A stretch of DNA of 64,000 nt, from NCBI RefSeq assembly GCF_014201885.1, contig NZ_JACHFN010000002.1, forward strand, positions 62,001 through 126,000, given 5' to 3'. Positions 37,734 through 53,956 of the stretch are shown piece after piece. A model generated the notes under the pieces. It made no database searches. It was given only the letters and a program-made list of their open reading frames with translations, and was not told where the DNA came from. The number at the start of each line of letters is the position of its first letter. Within the stretch, counting starts at the first letter, position 1. This DNA is from Deinococcus budaensis. GTDB taxonomy: Bacteria; Deinococcota; Deinococci; Deinococcales; Deinococcaceae. A program made the translations under genes and the position numbers.

Positions 37734-38375
37734 TCAGGCTGCCCCGCCCTCCAGCACGTACCGCCGGAAGCGCGTCAGGATCGCCAGCCCCACCGCCCCG
37801 CTCTTTTCGGGGTGAAACTGCGCGGCGTGCAGGTTGGCCTGGCTCAGCGCCGACCAGAAGGGCACGCCGTATTCGGTCAGGGCGCCCGCGTCCACCTCCA
37901 CATCGAGCGGCACATAGTAGGAGTGCACGAAGTAGGCGTAGGCCGGGCAGGCGAGGTCCCGCAGCAGCGGCGAGTCGCCCACCTTGTCCAGGCTGTTCCA
38001 GCCCATCTGGGGCACCTTCTGCCCGGGGGCGACCTCGAAGCGGCGCACGGTGCCGGGAATCAAGCCCAGGCCGGGGGTGCCGGGAGCTTCCTCCGACCCC
38101 GAGAGCAGCATCTGCATCCCCACGCAGATGCCCAGCAGCGGCACCCCGCCCTGCGCCGCGTCCATCACCGGGCCGTGGAAGCCGTGGCGGTCGAAGGCCT
38201 CCATGACCTGCCGGAAGTGGCCCTGGCCGGGCACGACGAGCGCGGGCGCGTGCGGCACGTCGGCGGGGTCGCCCGAGACGCGCACGGTCATTCCGGCGCG
38301 TTCCAGGGCACGGGCGGCGGAGCGGACATTGCCCGCGCCGTAGTCGAGGAGAAGGACTTCGCTCTTGACGGTCAT
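37734..38375 (-). CDS. hisH: Imidazole glycerol phosphate synthase glutaminase subunit
   Basis: A 213-residue glutaminase that feeds ammonia to HisF in histidine synthesis. Triad: Cys84 in GICVGMQML, His188 and Glu190 in FHPEKSG. 'LLDYGAGNVRSAARALE' is the family N terminus. Its ATG overlaps the stop of the upstream secreted-protein gene (ATGA), so it sits in a hisB-X-hisH unit; hisA and hisF are not in this window. Confidence 0.95.
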   Translation of the reverse strand: MTVKSEVLLLDYGAGNVRSAARALERAGMTVRVSGDPADVPHAPALVVPGQGHFRQVMEAFDRHGFHGPVMDAAQGGVPLLGICVGMQMLLSGSEEAPGTPGLGLIPGTVRRFEVAPGQKVPQMGWNSLDKVGDSPLLRDLACPAYAYFVHSYYVPLDVEVDAGALTEYGVPFWSALSQANLHAAQFHPEKSGAVGLAILTRFRRYVLEGGAA

Positions 38376-39190
38376 CGCCCCCTAGCGTACTTCTCGATCA
38401 GGGCGGCGGTATTCCCGGTAGGTTTCAGAGTCTCGCCCGTCCAGACGAAGGTGAGGTCGCGGCGGCCTCCGCCCACCGACTGACGTTCAGGGCTATCCGG
38501 TCGGCATAGCTCAGGCCCGCCCTGGTAGATGTCGAGCGTCGCCAGCACCGTCAGGTCCGGTACGCGGTCGGCGTTGCGGTCACGGTCTTTCCACGAAAAG
38601 GGCTGGTAGTCCCAGCGGCCCGCGCACTGCTCGGAGTTGGGGTCCACGTAGGAGAGGTAAGGAAACAGCGCCACCGTCTCTACTTTCACTTTGCCTCCCG
38701 TCCACGACGCGATTTTGATTGCGGAGCCGAACGGTTCTCCCCTGGCGTTTGCGCTCAGGCACACGGCAGCCTGCGTTCCGCCGGGACGGGGATAGCTGAG
38801 GCACTGAAAAGGAAGGAGACCCGGCACGAGGCTCACCGCCTGCCACTGTCCCCGCAGTTGCCGGAGCAGGACCGTTTCACCAGAGCAGGAGAAGGATTCG
38901 GTACAGAAGGTCGCCAGCAGCTCCTTTTGATTCGGCGCACTGAACGAGCCGGGATGGACGACAGACAGCACTCCCCCCCATTTGGGACTCAGGATCGCCT
39001 CACTGGGACGGCCTTCATACACCTGCTGCTCGCACCCCTTCAAGCGCCCCAGGTCGGTTTTCGTGTGGCACACGGCGCGGATCACGGCGTCCACCTCAGC
39101 GGCGCGGGGCACCCGGCTTTCGCTGGGGCCGGACACCGCTCCGGCAGAGGTCAGCGTCAGGAGGCCCAGCAATGTCAGCACTTTGTTCAC
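38372..39190 (-). CDS. Secreted protein of unknown function between hisB and hisH
   Basis: A 272-residue exported protein: signal peptide 'VNKVLTLLGLLTLTSAGAVS', then a mature domain with about seven Cys. A run of polar, Asp-rich sequence near the end (DRDRNADRVPDLTVLATLDIY) resembles VCBS/FG-GAP-like calcium loops in appearance only. No family is recognised. The GTG start lies 48 bases after hisB and the stop overlaps hisH. Its lower G+C and different style from the His enzymes suggest insertion into the operon. Confidence 0.72.
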   Translation of the reverse strand: MNKVLTLLGLLTLTSAGAVSGPSESRVPRAAEVDAVIRAVCHTKTDLGRLKGCEQQVYEGRPSEAILSPKWGGVLSVVHPGSFSAPNQKELLATFCTESFSCSGETVLLRQLRGQWQAVSLVPGLLPFQCLSYPRPGGTQAAVCLSANARGEPFGSAIKIASWTGGKVKVETVALFPYLSYVDPNSEQCAGRWDYQPFSWKDRDRNADRVPDLTVLATLDIYQGGPELCRPDSPERQSVGGGRRDLTFVWTGETLKPTGNTAALIEKYARGR

Positions 39191-39237
39191 CCCGGCAGTC
39201 TCTCTGCGTGTCGCTAACGGGCCGTGAGAGCCGAACC

Positions 39238-39840
39238 TCACAGCACCCCCTTCGTGCTCGCCAGCTCCTCCGACGTGACCCGCACAGCGTCCCGCAGCGC
39301 CCGCGCCAGGGCCTTCACGACCGCCTCGATGACGTGGTGTGCCTCGCGGCCCGCCAGCAGGCGGACATGCAGGGTGACGCCCGCGTGGTTGCAAAACCCC
39401 CGCAGGAACTCGCGCAGGTGGTAGTGGGTCATGCCGCCCGCTGTGCCCCACACGTCGAGCCGCTCCGGCTCGAAGGCGAGATGCGCCCGGCCCGAGAGGT
39501 CCACGACCACGTGCGCCAGCGTCTCGTCCATGGGCACGAAGGCTGAGCCGTAGCGCTCGGTGCCCCGGCGGTCCCCCAGCGCCTGCGAGAGCGCCTGCCC
39601 CAGCGTGATGCCGGTGTCCTCGATGAGGTGGTGGGCTTCGACGTGCAGGTCGCCGGTCGCCTGCACGGTCAAGCCGACCCGCGAATGCCGGGCCAGCGCG
39701 TCGAGCATGTGGTCGAAAAAGGGGTGCCCGGTCGCGGGCGGGTCGTAGGCGGCATCGTCGAGGTTCAGCGTGACGGTGATGTCGGTCTCGCCCGTCGTGC
39801 GGGTGACGGTGGCGGTGCGGGGAGAGGGGGCGGGACTCAT
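39238..39840 (-). CDS. hisB: Imidazoleglycerol-phosphate dehydratase
   Basis: A 200-residue dehydratase of histidine synthesis. The two manganese-ligand motifs are present: 'HPFFDHMLDAL' with 'DLHVEAHHLIEDTGI', and 'HYHLREFLRGFCNHAGVTLHV' with 'AGREAHHVIEAVVKALARAL'. I chose the ATG at 39840: TACCAT (39848-39853) is seven bases upstream, so a leaderless start is favoured over the ATG at 39849, which overlaps the box. It begins the hisB-X-hisH unit. Confidence 0.95.
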   Translation of the reverse strand: MSPAPSPRTATVTRTTGETDITVTLNLDDAAYDPPATGHPFFDHMLDALARHSRVGLTVQATGDLHVEAHHLIEDTGITLGQALSQALGDRRGTERYGSAFVPMDETLAHVVVDLSGRAHLAFEPERLDVWGTAGGMTHYHLREFLRGFCNHAGVTLHVRLLAGREAHHVIEAVVKALARALRDAVRVTSEELASTKGVL

Positions 39841-39951
39841 GGCCTGCATGGTATGGCCCCGGCGGGGGAGGGACGGTGGGGCTGTCCGGACCGGGGCGGG
39901 GAGGGGGGAGGCCGCTCCCGGCAGGTGGGGCGGGCGCAGACGGCCCGGCGC

Positions 39952-40904
<953 letters not shown>

Positions 40905-40908
<4 letters not shown>

Positions 40909-41066
40909 GGGTTCTCCCGGAAGTTCTGGGCCTGCGCCCAGAGCTTTCGCGACCGAAGGGACTTGCAAAGCTGCGGAGCAGAGAAGGAGGAGGCACGGAT
41001 TTCGCGGGGTGAAGGACGTTCCGGCGCTCTCCCGGAACGTACGGAACGGAGCGGAAGCCGTGTCAT
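40905..41066 (-). CDS. Leaderless upstream ORF ending on the ftsY start (53 aa), made from a dispersed repeat
   Basis: TATGGT (41073-41078) is six bases before an ATG at 41066 that opens a 53-codon frame and ends in TGA overlapping the ftsY ATG (ATGA). The peptide (start MTRLPLRSVRSGRAPER, end WAQAQNFRENP) has a composition unlike structured proteins because much of the DNA is a dispersed intergenic repeat. Its likely job is to deliver ribosomes to ftsY, and the repeat has been kept in frame. Whether the peptide itself matters is unknown. Confidence 0.5.
40921..41059. repeat. Dispersed intergenic repeat, copy A
   Basis: Two modules are recognisable. Positions 41005-41059 match 47581-47635 without gaps (40 of 55 by my count). 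Positions 40960-40983 match 56174-56197 on the opposite strand (23 of 24). ACGTTCCGG (41017-41025) also pairs with CCGGAACGT (41032-41040), giving a hairpin. Confidence 0.6.
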
Positions 41067-41117
41067 GGGTTCACCATAGCGCGGGGGCGGCCTGCACGAG
41101 CCTGCCGCCGTCTGCTT

Positions 41118-41393
41118 TCAGTCTCGGGCCGCCGCCTCCCGCAGGAGCTGGAGCTTGAGGGCGCTCAGGCGGCCCTTGCTGAGCACGCCCTTGAGGAGGA
41201 CCCTGTCCCCCCCTTCCGGCTGGAGCAGCGCCAGCACGGGCACATCGTCGCCGTGCCGCGCGCACAAGGCGGGGTCGCCGTCCACGTCCACCGGCTGGTA
41301 GCGGTACTCCAGCGCCTGCAAGTGGGCCTCGGCCTGCTCGCAAAGGTGGCAGCCCGCGCGGGTGTAGAGGGTGAGGGGCGGGAGAGCGGGCAC
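41118..41393 (-). CDS. Glutaredoxin-like protein (DUF836 type)
   Basis: A 91-residue thioredoxin-fold protein with the redox motif CHLC at residues 15-18 after 'LTLYTRAG', the pattern of the DUF836/glutaredoxin-like family. It would exchange thiols and disulfides in the cytoplasm. The GTG start lies four bases after the kinase gene stop, so it is co-transcribed with the kinase. The pairing may link redox state to signalling, which is only an inference. Confidence 0.85.
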   Translation of the reverse strand: MPALPPLTLYTRAGCHLCEQAEAHLQALEYRYQPVDVDGDPALCARHGDDVPVLALLQPEGGDRVLLKGVLSKGRLSALKLQLLREAAARD

Positions 41394-41397
41394 CGGC

Positions 41398-43512
<2,115 letters not shown>

Positions 43513-43762
43513 GGCAGCCGCCCCCCCGGCGCGGGGGCGAAAGCGGGGGCGGCGGCGGTAGGGCAGCGGGGCATCGGCTCTTCTAGTTATAGCGAGTTGC
43601 TGGGGAGACCTGTGGCCGGGGGGCGGGTGGTGGGGCGGCCTGCTGACCGGGTTGCCCTGGGGGCACACGCCCCCTCCCCCCCCCGGCCCCCCCAGTCGCC
43701 TGGCCCCGGCCCCCCCGGTCCGGCCGCCGCCGCAGCGCGCGCCCCCTCCCTATACTGGCCGG

Positions 43763-45649
43763 GTGACCTCCCTGACCTCCTGGGCGGACCTGGTGGACCT
43801 GTACGAGTACCGGGTGGCGGACGTGCTGGCGGGCCGCAGGCCGCGCGGAGGCCGCCGGGCGCTGAGCGACCTGCACGAGGCGCTGCGCACCGCGCCGCTG
43901 ACCCCCGCGCTGACCCGCCGCCTGCGTCAGGCTGACCGCCAGTACCGCGCCCATCAGCAGAGCGCCGGACCGGGGCCGGAGAGAGAGGCCGCTTCCGGCC
44001 CCAGTCCGGCCGGGTGGGCCGGGGCCGCGCCCGGCGACCCGGCCGAGGCCCAGGCCTGGACCGAGTTGCGCTGGCTGGGCTGGCAGGCCGGGCTGCGGGC
44101 GCGGCTGGCCGAGCTGGGGAGCACCCTTCAGGCCGAGCCGGATACCCTCAGCCTGCGGGTGCTGTACGCGGCGCTGGAGACGGCCGACCGCGAGGCCCGG
44201 GGCCAGGCGGCGGGTCTGGCGGTGCCTGGGGCCGGGGACCCGCTTGCGGCGCTGCACCGCCCGGAGGTGCTCGCGGGGCTGCTGAGCGCGCTGGGCGAGC
44301 TGCTGGGCACGCCGCAGGGACCGGCCCGGCTGCGCGCGGCGCTGGCCCGCGTGCAGGAGACGCCCTTTCCGCGCCACCCGGACGCGGACGTGCTCGCGGC
44401 CCGGATTCAGGCCGCCCAGCGCGAGCCGATTTCCCTGCAAGCGCGCGAGGCGCTGATCCAGGCGCTGCGTGCCCCCTACCCGCCCGAGCGCGACCCCCGC
44501 GAGCGCCCCGCCATCCGCGAGGCGGCCCGGCGCCTGAGCCAGCGCCTCGACGCGCTGCTGGAGGGCGCGCCGGCGGGGGCCGGGGAGACGGGGCCGGGAG
44601 GGGCGGGGCCGCTCAGGTTCCGGCAGGTTCCCGCCCGCAGCATCCTCTACGCGGCCACGTCCGCCGCGCTGGAGACGCCTGGCGACGCGGCGAGCGAGCT
44701 GGTGATCCACCTGCCCGGCGGGCGCGAGGCCCGCTGGCGCGGCCTGACGCTGCGCTGGCAACCCATCGGGGCCAACTGGCAGCTTCAGGTGGGCGGCGAA
44801 CTGACCCTGCTGCGCCCCGGCCGGCCCGCCGCCGAACGGGTCCAGACGGTGCAGACGCCGGGCGCGCGCCTGCTGCTCGCGGTCAGCGGGGCCTACCTGC
44901 GCCTTCAGGTGCTGGACCCTCCCAGCGGCCCCCCGCAGGAGCCGCAGGAGGGCGCCGCCGGGGCCGTGCAGGCCCCCGCCGCCCCGGCTCCGGCCCCCAG
45001 CGACCCCCTGGAACAGCTCGCGGCGCGGGCGCGGGTGGTCGCGGCGCTGCTCGACCCCGCCGATCACCACGCCCCCCTGCGTCTGGCCCGCGCCGCCGCG
45101 CGGCAACTGCGTGGGGGAGCACTGGACCCCGCCGCCTTTGGCCCCGCGAGCGCCGAGCGCTACGCCGCCGCGCCTCCCGACCTGCTGCTGGCCCTGGCGC
45201 GCAAGGGGGCGGGCGCCCTGCTGGCCCACGCGGCCCGCCTCGCTCCGGAAGCGCTGGACGGTGCCCTGGAGGCGGGCGCCGCCGCCCTGGCCCTTCCCCC
45301 CGCCCGCGCCCGGACCCTGCAAGCCCGGCTGCGCGCGGCCCTGGTGCCCCCTCCCCTGGCGCCCCCTTCCCCACCCGGGGCGCCGCCGACCTCCCCGGCC
45401 GAGCTGGCCCTTGGCGGCCCCTTCCTGCGCTTCGGGCTGGGCGGGCGGCCCGTCACGCTGCGCGCGGCGGGCTGCGAGGTGACGCTGCGGCTGGACGAAG
45501 AAGGCCGCGCCCTCGTCTCGCTGCCGGGGCAGGCGGAGGCCGTGCTGGACGACCTGCTGGTGCTGCCCCTCCTGCCCGGCGCCGACCTGCTGCTCGTTCG
45601 CCAGGGCCGCGAGGTCGCCGCCGCGCTGGAAGCGGCCCGGCTGCCCTGA
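43763..45649 (+). CDS. Large protein of unknown function
   Basis: A 628-residue Ala/Leu/Arg-rich cytoplasmic protein with no signal or membrane segment. It seems to have helical regions (1-280), a short beta-rich domain (about 290-400, 'RQVPARSILYAATSAALETPG', 'LVIHLPGGREARWRGL') and a second helical plus beta C-terminal part ending 'GQAEAVLDDLLVLPLLPGADLLLVRQG'. I recognise no family; it may be lineage-specific. The GTG start is leaderless: TATACT at 43751-43756, six bases upstream. It is divergent from the kinase gene, so a regulatory link is possible. Confidence 0.75.
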   Translation: MTSLTSWADLVDLYEYRVADVLAGRRPRGGRRALSDLHEALRTAPLTPALTRRLRQADRQYRAHQQSAGPGPEREAASGPSPAGWAGAAPGDPAEAQAWTELRWLGWQAGLRARLAELGSTLQAEPDTLSLRVLYAALETADREARGQAAGLAVPGAGDPLAALHRPEVLAGLLSALGELLGTPQGPARLRAALARVQETPFPRHPDADVLAARIQAAQREPISLQAREALIQALRAPYPPERDPRERPAIREAARRLSQRLDALLEGAPAGAGETGPGGAGPLRFRQVPARSILYAATSAALETPGDAASELVIHLPGGREARWRGLTLRWQPIGANWQLQVGGELTLLRPGRPAAERVQTVQTPGARLLLAVSGAYLRLQVLDPPSGPPQEPQEGAAGAVQAPAAPAPAPSDPLEQLAARARVVAALLDPADHHAPLRLARAAARQLRGGALDPAAFGPASAERYAAAPPDLLLALARKGAGALLAHAARLAPEALDGALEAGAAALALPPARARTLQARLRAALVPPPLAPPSPPGAPPTSPAELALGGPFLRFGLGGRPVTLRAAGCEVTLRLDEEGRALVSLPGQAEAVLDDLLVLPLLPGADLLLVRQGREVAAALEAARLP

Positions 45650-45667
45650 ACGGGGGCGCCCCGGCCC

Positions 45668-46918
45668 TCAGATGGGCGAGCCGCCCGCGCCCAGCCGCTC
45701 CTCGACCTCTCCGAGCGCCTCGCTGGTGGGGTCGGCGGCGCTCACGGCGGCGAGCAGCACCGTCAGGGCCGCCACCGCCGCGTGCAGGGGCAGGGTGCCG
45801 AGGTCGGTCAGGGACAGCAGGGCACTGACCCCCACGCCCCCCAGCAGCGCCAGCAGGCTGCGGTTCAGCAACGGGCGGTGCGAGAGGCGCAGGGCGTTGG
45901 CCCGCAGCAGCGCCAGCGCGAGCAGGGCGGTGGCCAGCGACCAGACCACCAGTTGCAGGTTGACGGCGTCGCGGGCGTTTTCCGTGTCGGCGATGCCGTG
46001 GCCCATGCCGACCGCCAGCATCACGATCCCCAGCGTCAGGGGAATATGGCTGTAGAGCCACAGCAAAAAAGACCCGATGCGGCCCCTGCGGTGCGCCTCC
46101 AGCACGGGCAGGGCGCGCGCCTGATCGAAATACAGCCGCCACAGCCCCAGCGCGGTGACCAGCGCCAGCAGCGAGGGCGCGAGGTCGGCGGGCGTGAGGG
46201 GCCGCTGGCGCCCACCCGCCACCAGCTCGGTCACGACGCCCCCCAGCGCGATAATCTGAAGCAGGCCCACCCGCTCGGGCAGATGCTCCTGATGCGGCAG
46301 CGCCTGGCCGTGGCGGTCACGCAGCAGCAGCGGCGTCAGCAGGTCCACCCCCAGCGCCACCCCCCAGGCGAGCAGCTGCGCGGTCCCGCCCAGAAAGGCG
46401 CTCCCCAGCCAGATCAGGGCGGCCAGGCCGTATCCGGTCATCAGGGGCCGGGCAAAGGCGGCCACCTCGGGATCGCGGCGAATCATCAGGGCGTGCATCC
46501 CGATCAAAACCGCCCGGTTGGCGGCAAAGGCCAGCGCGAAGACCGGGCCATTTTCCGCGAGTTCGCCGCGCTCGGAGAGGGCCAGCACTGCCACCGTCAG
46601 CAGCTGCGCGAGGCTGCCCCAGCGGTAGACCCGGTCCTGGTTGCCGTGCCGGGCCGCGAAGGTGGTGTTCCCGGCCCAGGCCCACCACACCGCGCCGAAC
46701 ATCACCAGAAAATTGACGAGGTTGATCCCGCTCGGCGCGTCGCCCAGCCGCTTGGCGAGCTGATCGAAGGCCACCACGAAGGTGAGGTCGAAAAACAGCT
46801 CCAGCCAGGTGACCTTCTGCTCCTCGGGGCTGCCGGGCGCCGCCTGGCGGTCGTCGCCAGTGCCGCTTTGCGAGGTGCCGTCTTGCAGGGCGACGCTGGA
46901 CGGCTCGCCGTGACTCAT
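45668..46918 (-). CDS. LtrA family membrane protein
   Basis: A 416-residue polytopic protein of the low-temperature-requirement A family. The family signature 'VTWLELFFDLTFVVAFDQLAKRL' follows a polar N terminus, and about eleven or twelve hydrophobic segments follow ('GAVWWAWAGNTTFAARHGNQDRVYRWG' is also typical). Its molecular function is unknown; Listeria LtrA is needed for growth in the cold. The ATG overlaps the ruvA stop (ATGA), an unusual operon with a recombination gene. Confidence 0.88.
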   Translation of the reverse strand: MSHGEPSSVALQDGTSQSGTGDDRQAAPGSPEEQKVTWLELFFDLTFVVAFDQLAKRLGDAPSGINLVNFLVMFGAVWWAWAGNTTFAARHGNQDRVYRWGSLAQLLTVAVLALSERGELAENGPVFALAFAANRAVLIGMHALMIRRDPEVAAFARPLMTGYGLAALIWLGSAFLGGTAQLLAWGVALGVDLLTPLLLRDRHGQALPHQEHLPERVGLLQIIALGGVVTELVAGGRQRPLTPADLAPSLLALVTALGLWRLYFDQARALPVLEAHRRGRIGSFLLWLYSHIPLTLGIVMLAVGMGHGIADTENARDAVNLQLVVWSLATALLALALLRANALRLSHRPLLNRSLLALLGGVGVSALLSLTDLGTLPLHAAVAALTVLLAAVSAADPTSEALGEVEERLGAGGSPI

Positions 46919-47514
46919 CGCAGGCGGCCCAGGCCCTTGCGAATCAGGGCGTCGGTGCTCTGGGCGGGGTCGGCGGCCAGCAACTCGGCCACCACGCCGC
47001 GCACCTGCCCCTCACGGAAGCCCAGCGCCATCAGGGCGTCCACGGCGTCGCGGCCTGCCGTGCCCGTGACCGGGGCGGCCTTGCCCCCCTCTCCCGGCGC
47101 GGCGGCGGCCAGATGCTCGGGCACCTTGTTCTGGAGTTCGAGGACCAGCCGCTCGGCGGTTTTCTTGCCCACGCCCGACACGCTGGAGAGCAGCCGCACG
47201 TCTCCCGTGAGCAAACCCTGCGCCACCGCCGAGGGCGGCATGGCCGAGAGCAGCGCGAGGCCCAGCTTCGGCCCCACCCCGCTGACCCCCGTCAGCAGGT
47301 CGAAGAGGCGCAGGCTGTCCGCGTCCGTGAACCCGAACAGCAGCTGGGCGTCCTCGCGGATCACGTGGCGGATGTTGAGTTCGGCCGGGGTCCCCACCGC
47401 CAGTTTGCCCAGCGTCGAGGCCGGGCAAAAGACCTCGTAGCCCACGCCCCCGGCGACGATCACGGCGCTCACGTCGCGCACCTCGCGCACGACGCCGCTC
47501 AGGTAGGCAATCAC
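46915..47514 (-). CDS. ruvA: Holliday junction branch-migration protein RuvA
   Basis: A 199-residue Holliday-junction-binding subunit of RuvAB. Domain I (OB fold) starts 'IAYLSGVVREV', the helix-hairpin-helix repeats of domain II include 'LLTGVSGVGPKLGLALLSAM' and 'LLSSVSGVGKKTAERLVLELQNK', and domain III ends the protein. The start is GTG with GGAGG upstream. ruvB and ruvC are not adjacent. It heads an operon with the LtrA gene. Confidence 0.95.
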   Translation of the reverse strand: MIAYLSGVVREVRDVSAVIVAGGVGYEVFCPASTLGKLAVGTPAELNIRHVIREDAQLLFGFTDADSLRLFDLLTGVSGVGPKLGLALLSAMPPSAVAQGLLTGDVRLLSSVSGVGKKTAERLVLELQNKVPEHLAAAAPGEGGKAAPVTGTAGRDAVDALMALGFREGQVRGVVAELLAADPAQSTDALIRKGLGRLR

Positions 47515-47714
47515 CGGGCCTCCGGAAACAGCCGCCTGCGCGCACGGACCCCTCCCGACCGGACGAGATGACGGGTTCGGCGGGGTGGAGAACTGTTCGG
47601 CGCTTTCCCGAAAAATGCGAAACGCGGCTGAATCCCTATCACGCGCCTGATTCTAGGGGGCAGACCGGGGCCGGAAGGGGTGAAAGATGACGGCCCGCCC
47701 GCTACACTGGCCGC
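47515..47714. other. Intergenic region with dispersed repeat copy B
   Basis: Upstream region of ruvA (minus) and of the metG leader (plus). Positions 47581-47635 are the second copy of the 55-bp repeat module found at 41005-41059. The leader promoter boxes are at its right end: GTGAAA (47680-47685) and TACACT (47703-47708), 17 bases apart. Confidence 0.6.
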
Positions 47715-47762
47715 ATGACCATCACCCCCGCCGTGATGATGCGAATGCCCCCGCGCGCCTGA
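47715..47762 (+). CDS. Met-rich leaderless leader peptide upstream of metG
   Basis: A 15-codon ORF reads MTITPAVMMRMPPRA then TGA, with Met codons 8, 9 and 11 besides the start. TACACT (47703-47708) is six bases before the ATG; the 17-base string TACACTGGCCGCATGAC is identical to that at the start of the membrane-protein gene at 8108, which supports real use. A strong GC hairpin follows (47770-47814), then metG on the same strand. A Met-codon sensor controlling methionyl-tRNA synthetase is the natural reading; the exact switch is unproven. Confidence 0.65.
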   Translation: MTITPAVMMRMPPRA

Positions 47763-47769
47763 CGAGGTT

Positions 47770-47814
47770 GGGGAGGGGCGGGGTGCGGCGAGCCGGGCGC
47801 CCCGCCCCTTCCCC
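47770..47814 (+). terminator. Hairpin after the Met-rich leader peptide
   Basis: GGGG-A-GGGGCGGGG (47770-47783) pairs with CCCCGCCCC-TT-CCCC (47800-47814), 13-14 bp of almost pure G/C with a bulged T. A run of five T lies 16 bases on (47831-47835), so termination may be weak or assisted. It is the candidate attenuator for metG. Confidence 0.6.
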
Positions 47815-47856
47815 TTGTCCAGGCGCGGCCTTTTTGCCGGGAAACCTGTCCACCTT

Positions 47857-47885
47857 TTTACAGGTCAACCTGTTTTCCGTATCTT
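47857..47885 (+). promoter_or_regulatory. metG: Second promoter of metG with repeated ACCTGT boxes
   Basis: TTTACA (47857-47862) and TATCTT (47880-47885) are 17 bases apart, good sigma-A boxes giving a leader of about 35 bases. The hexamer ACCTGT occurs at 47844-47849 and 47868-47873, with its complement ACAGGT at 47860-47865 overlapping the -35, the layout of an operator or competing hairpins. Confidence 0.65.
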
Positions 47886-47926
47886 GGAGCGGTTGCCCAG
47901 GCTGACCGGGCGAGGAGAAGCGGCAC

Positions 47927-49978
<2,052 letters not shown>

Positions 49979-49987
49979 GGGGGACGG

Positions 49988-50036
49988 GGGAAGCGGCGCG
50001 CGGTGAGGACAGGGCCTCTCCCGCGCGCCGCTTCCC
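49988..50036 (+). terminator. Terminator of metG
   Basis: GGGAAGCGGCGCGCGG (49988-50003) pairs with CCGCGCGCCGCTTCCC (50021-50036) over 16 bp; the loop contains a further GAGG/CCTC pairing. There is no T run, but the rapZ -10 box follows within ten bases, so the two transcription units are separate. Confidence 0.7.
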
Positions 50037-50056
50037 TCCCCCGCTACACTGCCCCC

Positions 50057-52269
<2,213 letters not shown>

Positions 52270-52309
52270 GACCCACCCGCCGGGCGCGTGAGCCGCTATG
52301 CTGGCGCGC

Positions 52310-53043
52310 GTGCTGACGCTCCTGACTGCCGCGCTGCTGTCGCTGGCCGATCCTGCCGGGGACGCGCGCGGGGACGGCGGCTACCTGCTGCCGACCCGCC
52401 CGGCCCTGAGCGCGGACGCCCTGGACCTCCGCAGTTTCGAGGCCGCGCCGCAGGGGGCCGGCATGCGCTTCACGGTGGGGCTGGGCCGCGTCGAGAATCC
52501 CTGGCAATCGCCGCTGGGCTTCTCGGCGGGCGTGACCGACATCTTCGTGGGGGGCGGCCTGGGCGGCGAGCGCAGACTGGACGACCTGCGGCTGACCACG
52601 GCGCGCGGCGGCTGGCAGTACCACCTGCGCGTGACCGGCTTCGGCAGCACGCTGAGCCGGGCGCCGCAGGGCGAGCAGGAGGCCGCCCGGCTGGCCGCGC
52701 CGTCCGTGCGGGTGGAGGGCACCCGCCTGGTCATCGACGCGGCGGTGCCGCCCGGCCGGTACGCCTACTGGGTGACCAGCAGCGTGTACTCGCCGCTGAC
52801 GCCCGACGGGGTGCTGCGCCCGGTGACCACCCCGGGCCAGGCCGTGCTTCAGGCGGGCCGCGCGGGGGCGCCCGTCCCGGTCGACGTGCTGCTGCCCTCG
52901 GGCGACCCGGCTCCCTTTACCCAGGGCACGCTGGCCCCGGTCGGCCAGACCCGCGACACGCGCACGCTGCTCCTGGCCGGGCTGGGCGGGCTGGGCCTGC
53001 TGCTGGTCGCCTTCGCGACCCTGGCGCAGCGGCGGCGCGGCCC

Positions 53044-53047
<4 letters not shown>
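52310..53047 (+). CDS. Exported protein with glucodextranase-C-like domain
   Basis: A 245-residue surface protein: signal peptide ('[19 protein letters not shown]' region), a beta-sandwich domain starting '[16 protein letters not shown]' and continuing '[12 protein letters not shown]', similar to the C-terminal binding module of glucodextranase (DOMON-like), and a C-terminal membrane segment followed by RRRG. The GTG at 52310 is the leaderless start: TATGCT (52297-52302) is seven bases upstream, and the ATG at 52298 lies inside that box. It overlaps the EamA gene that follows. Confidence 0.78.
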
Positions 53048-53952
<905 letters not shown>

Positions 53953-53956
53953 ACCA

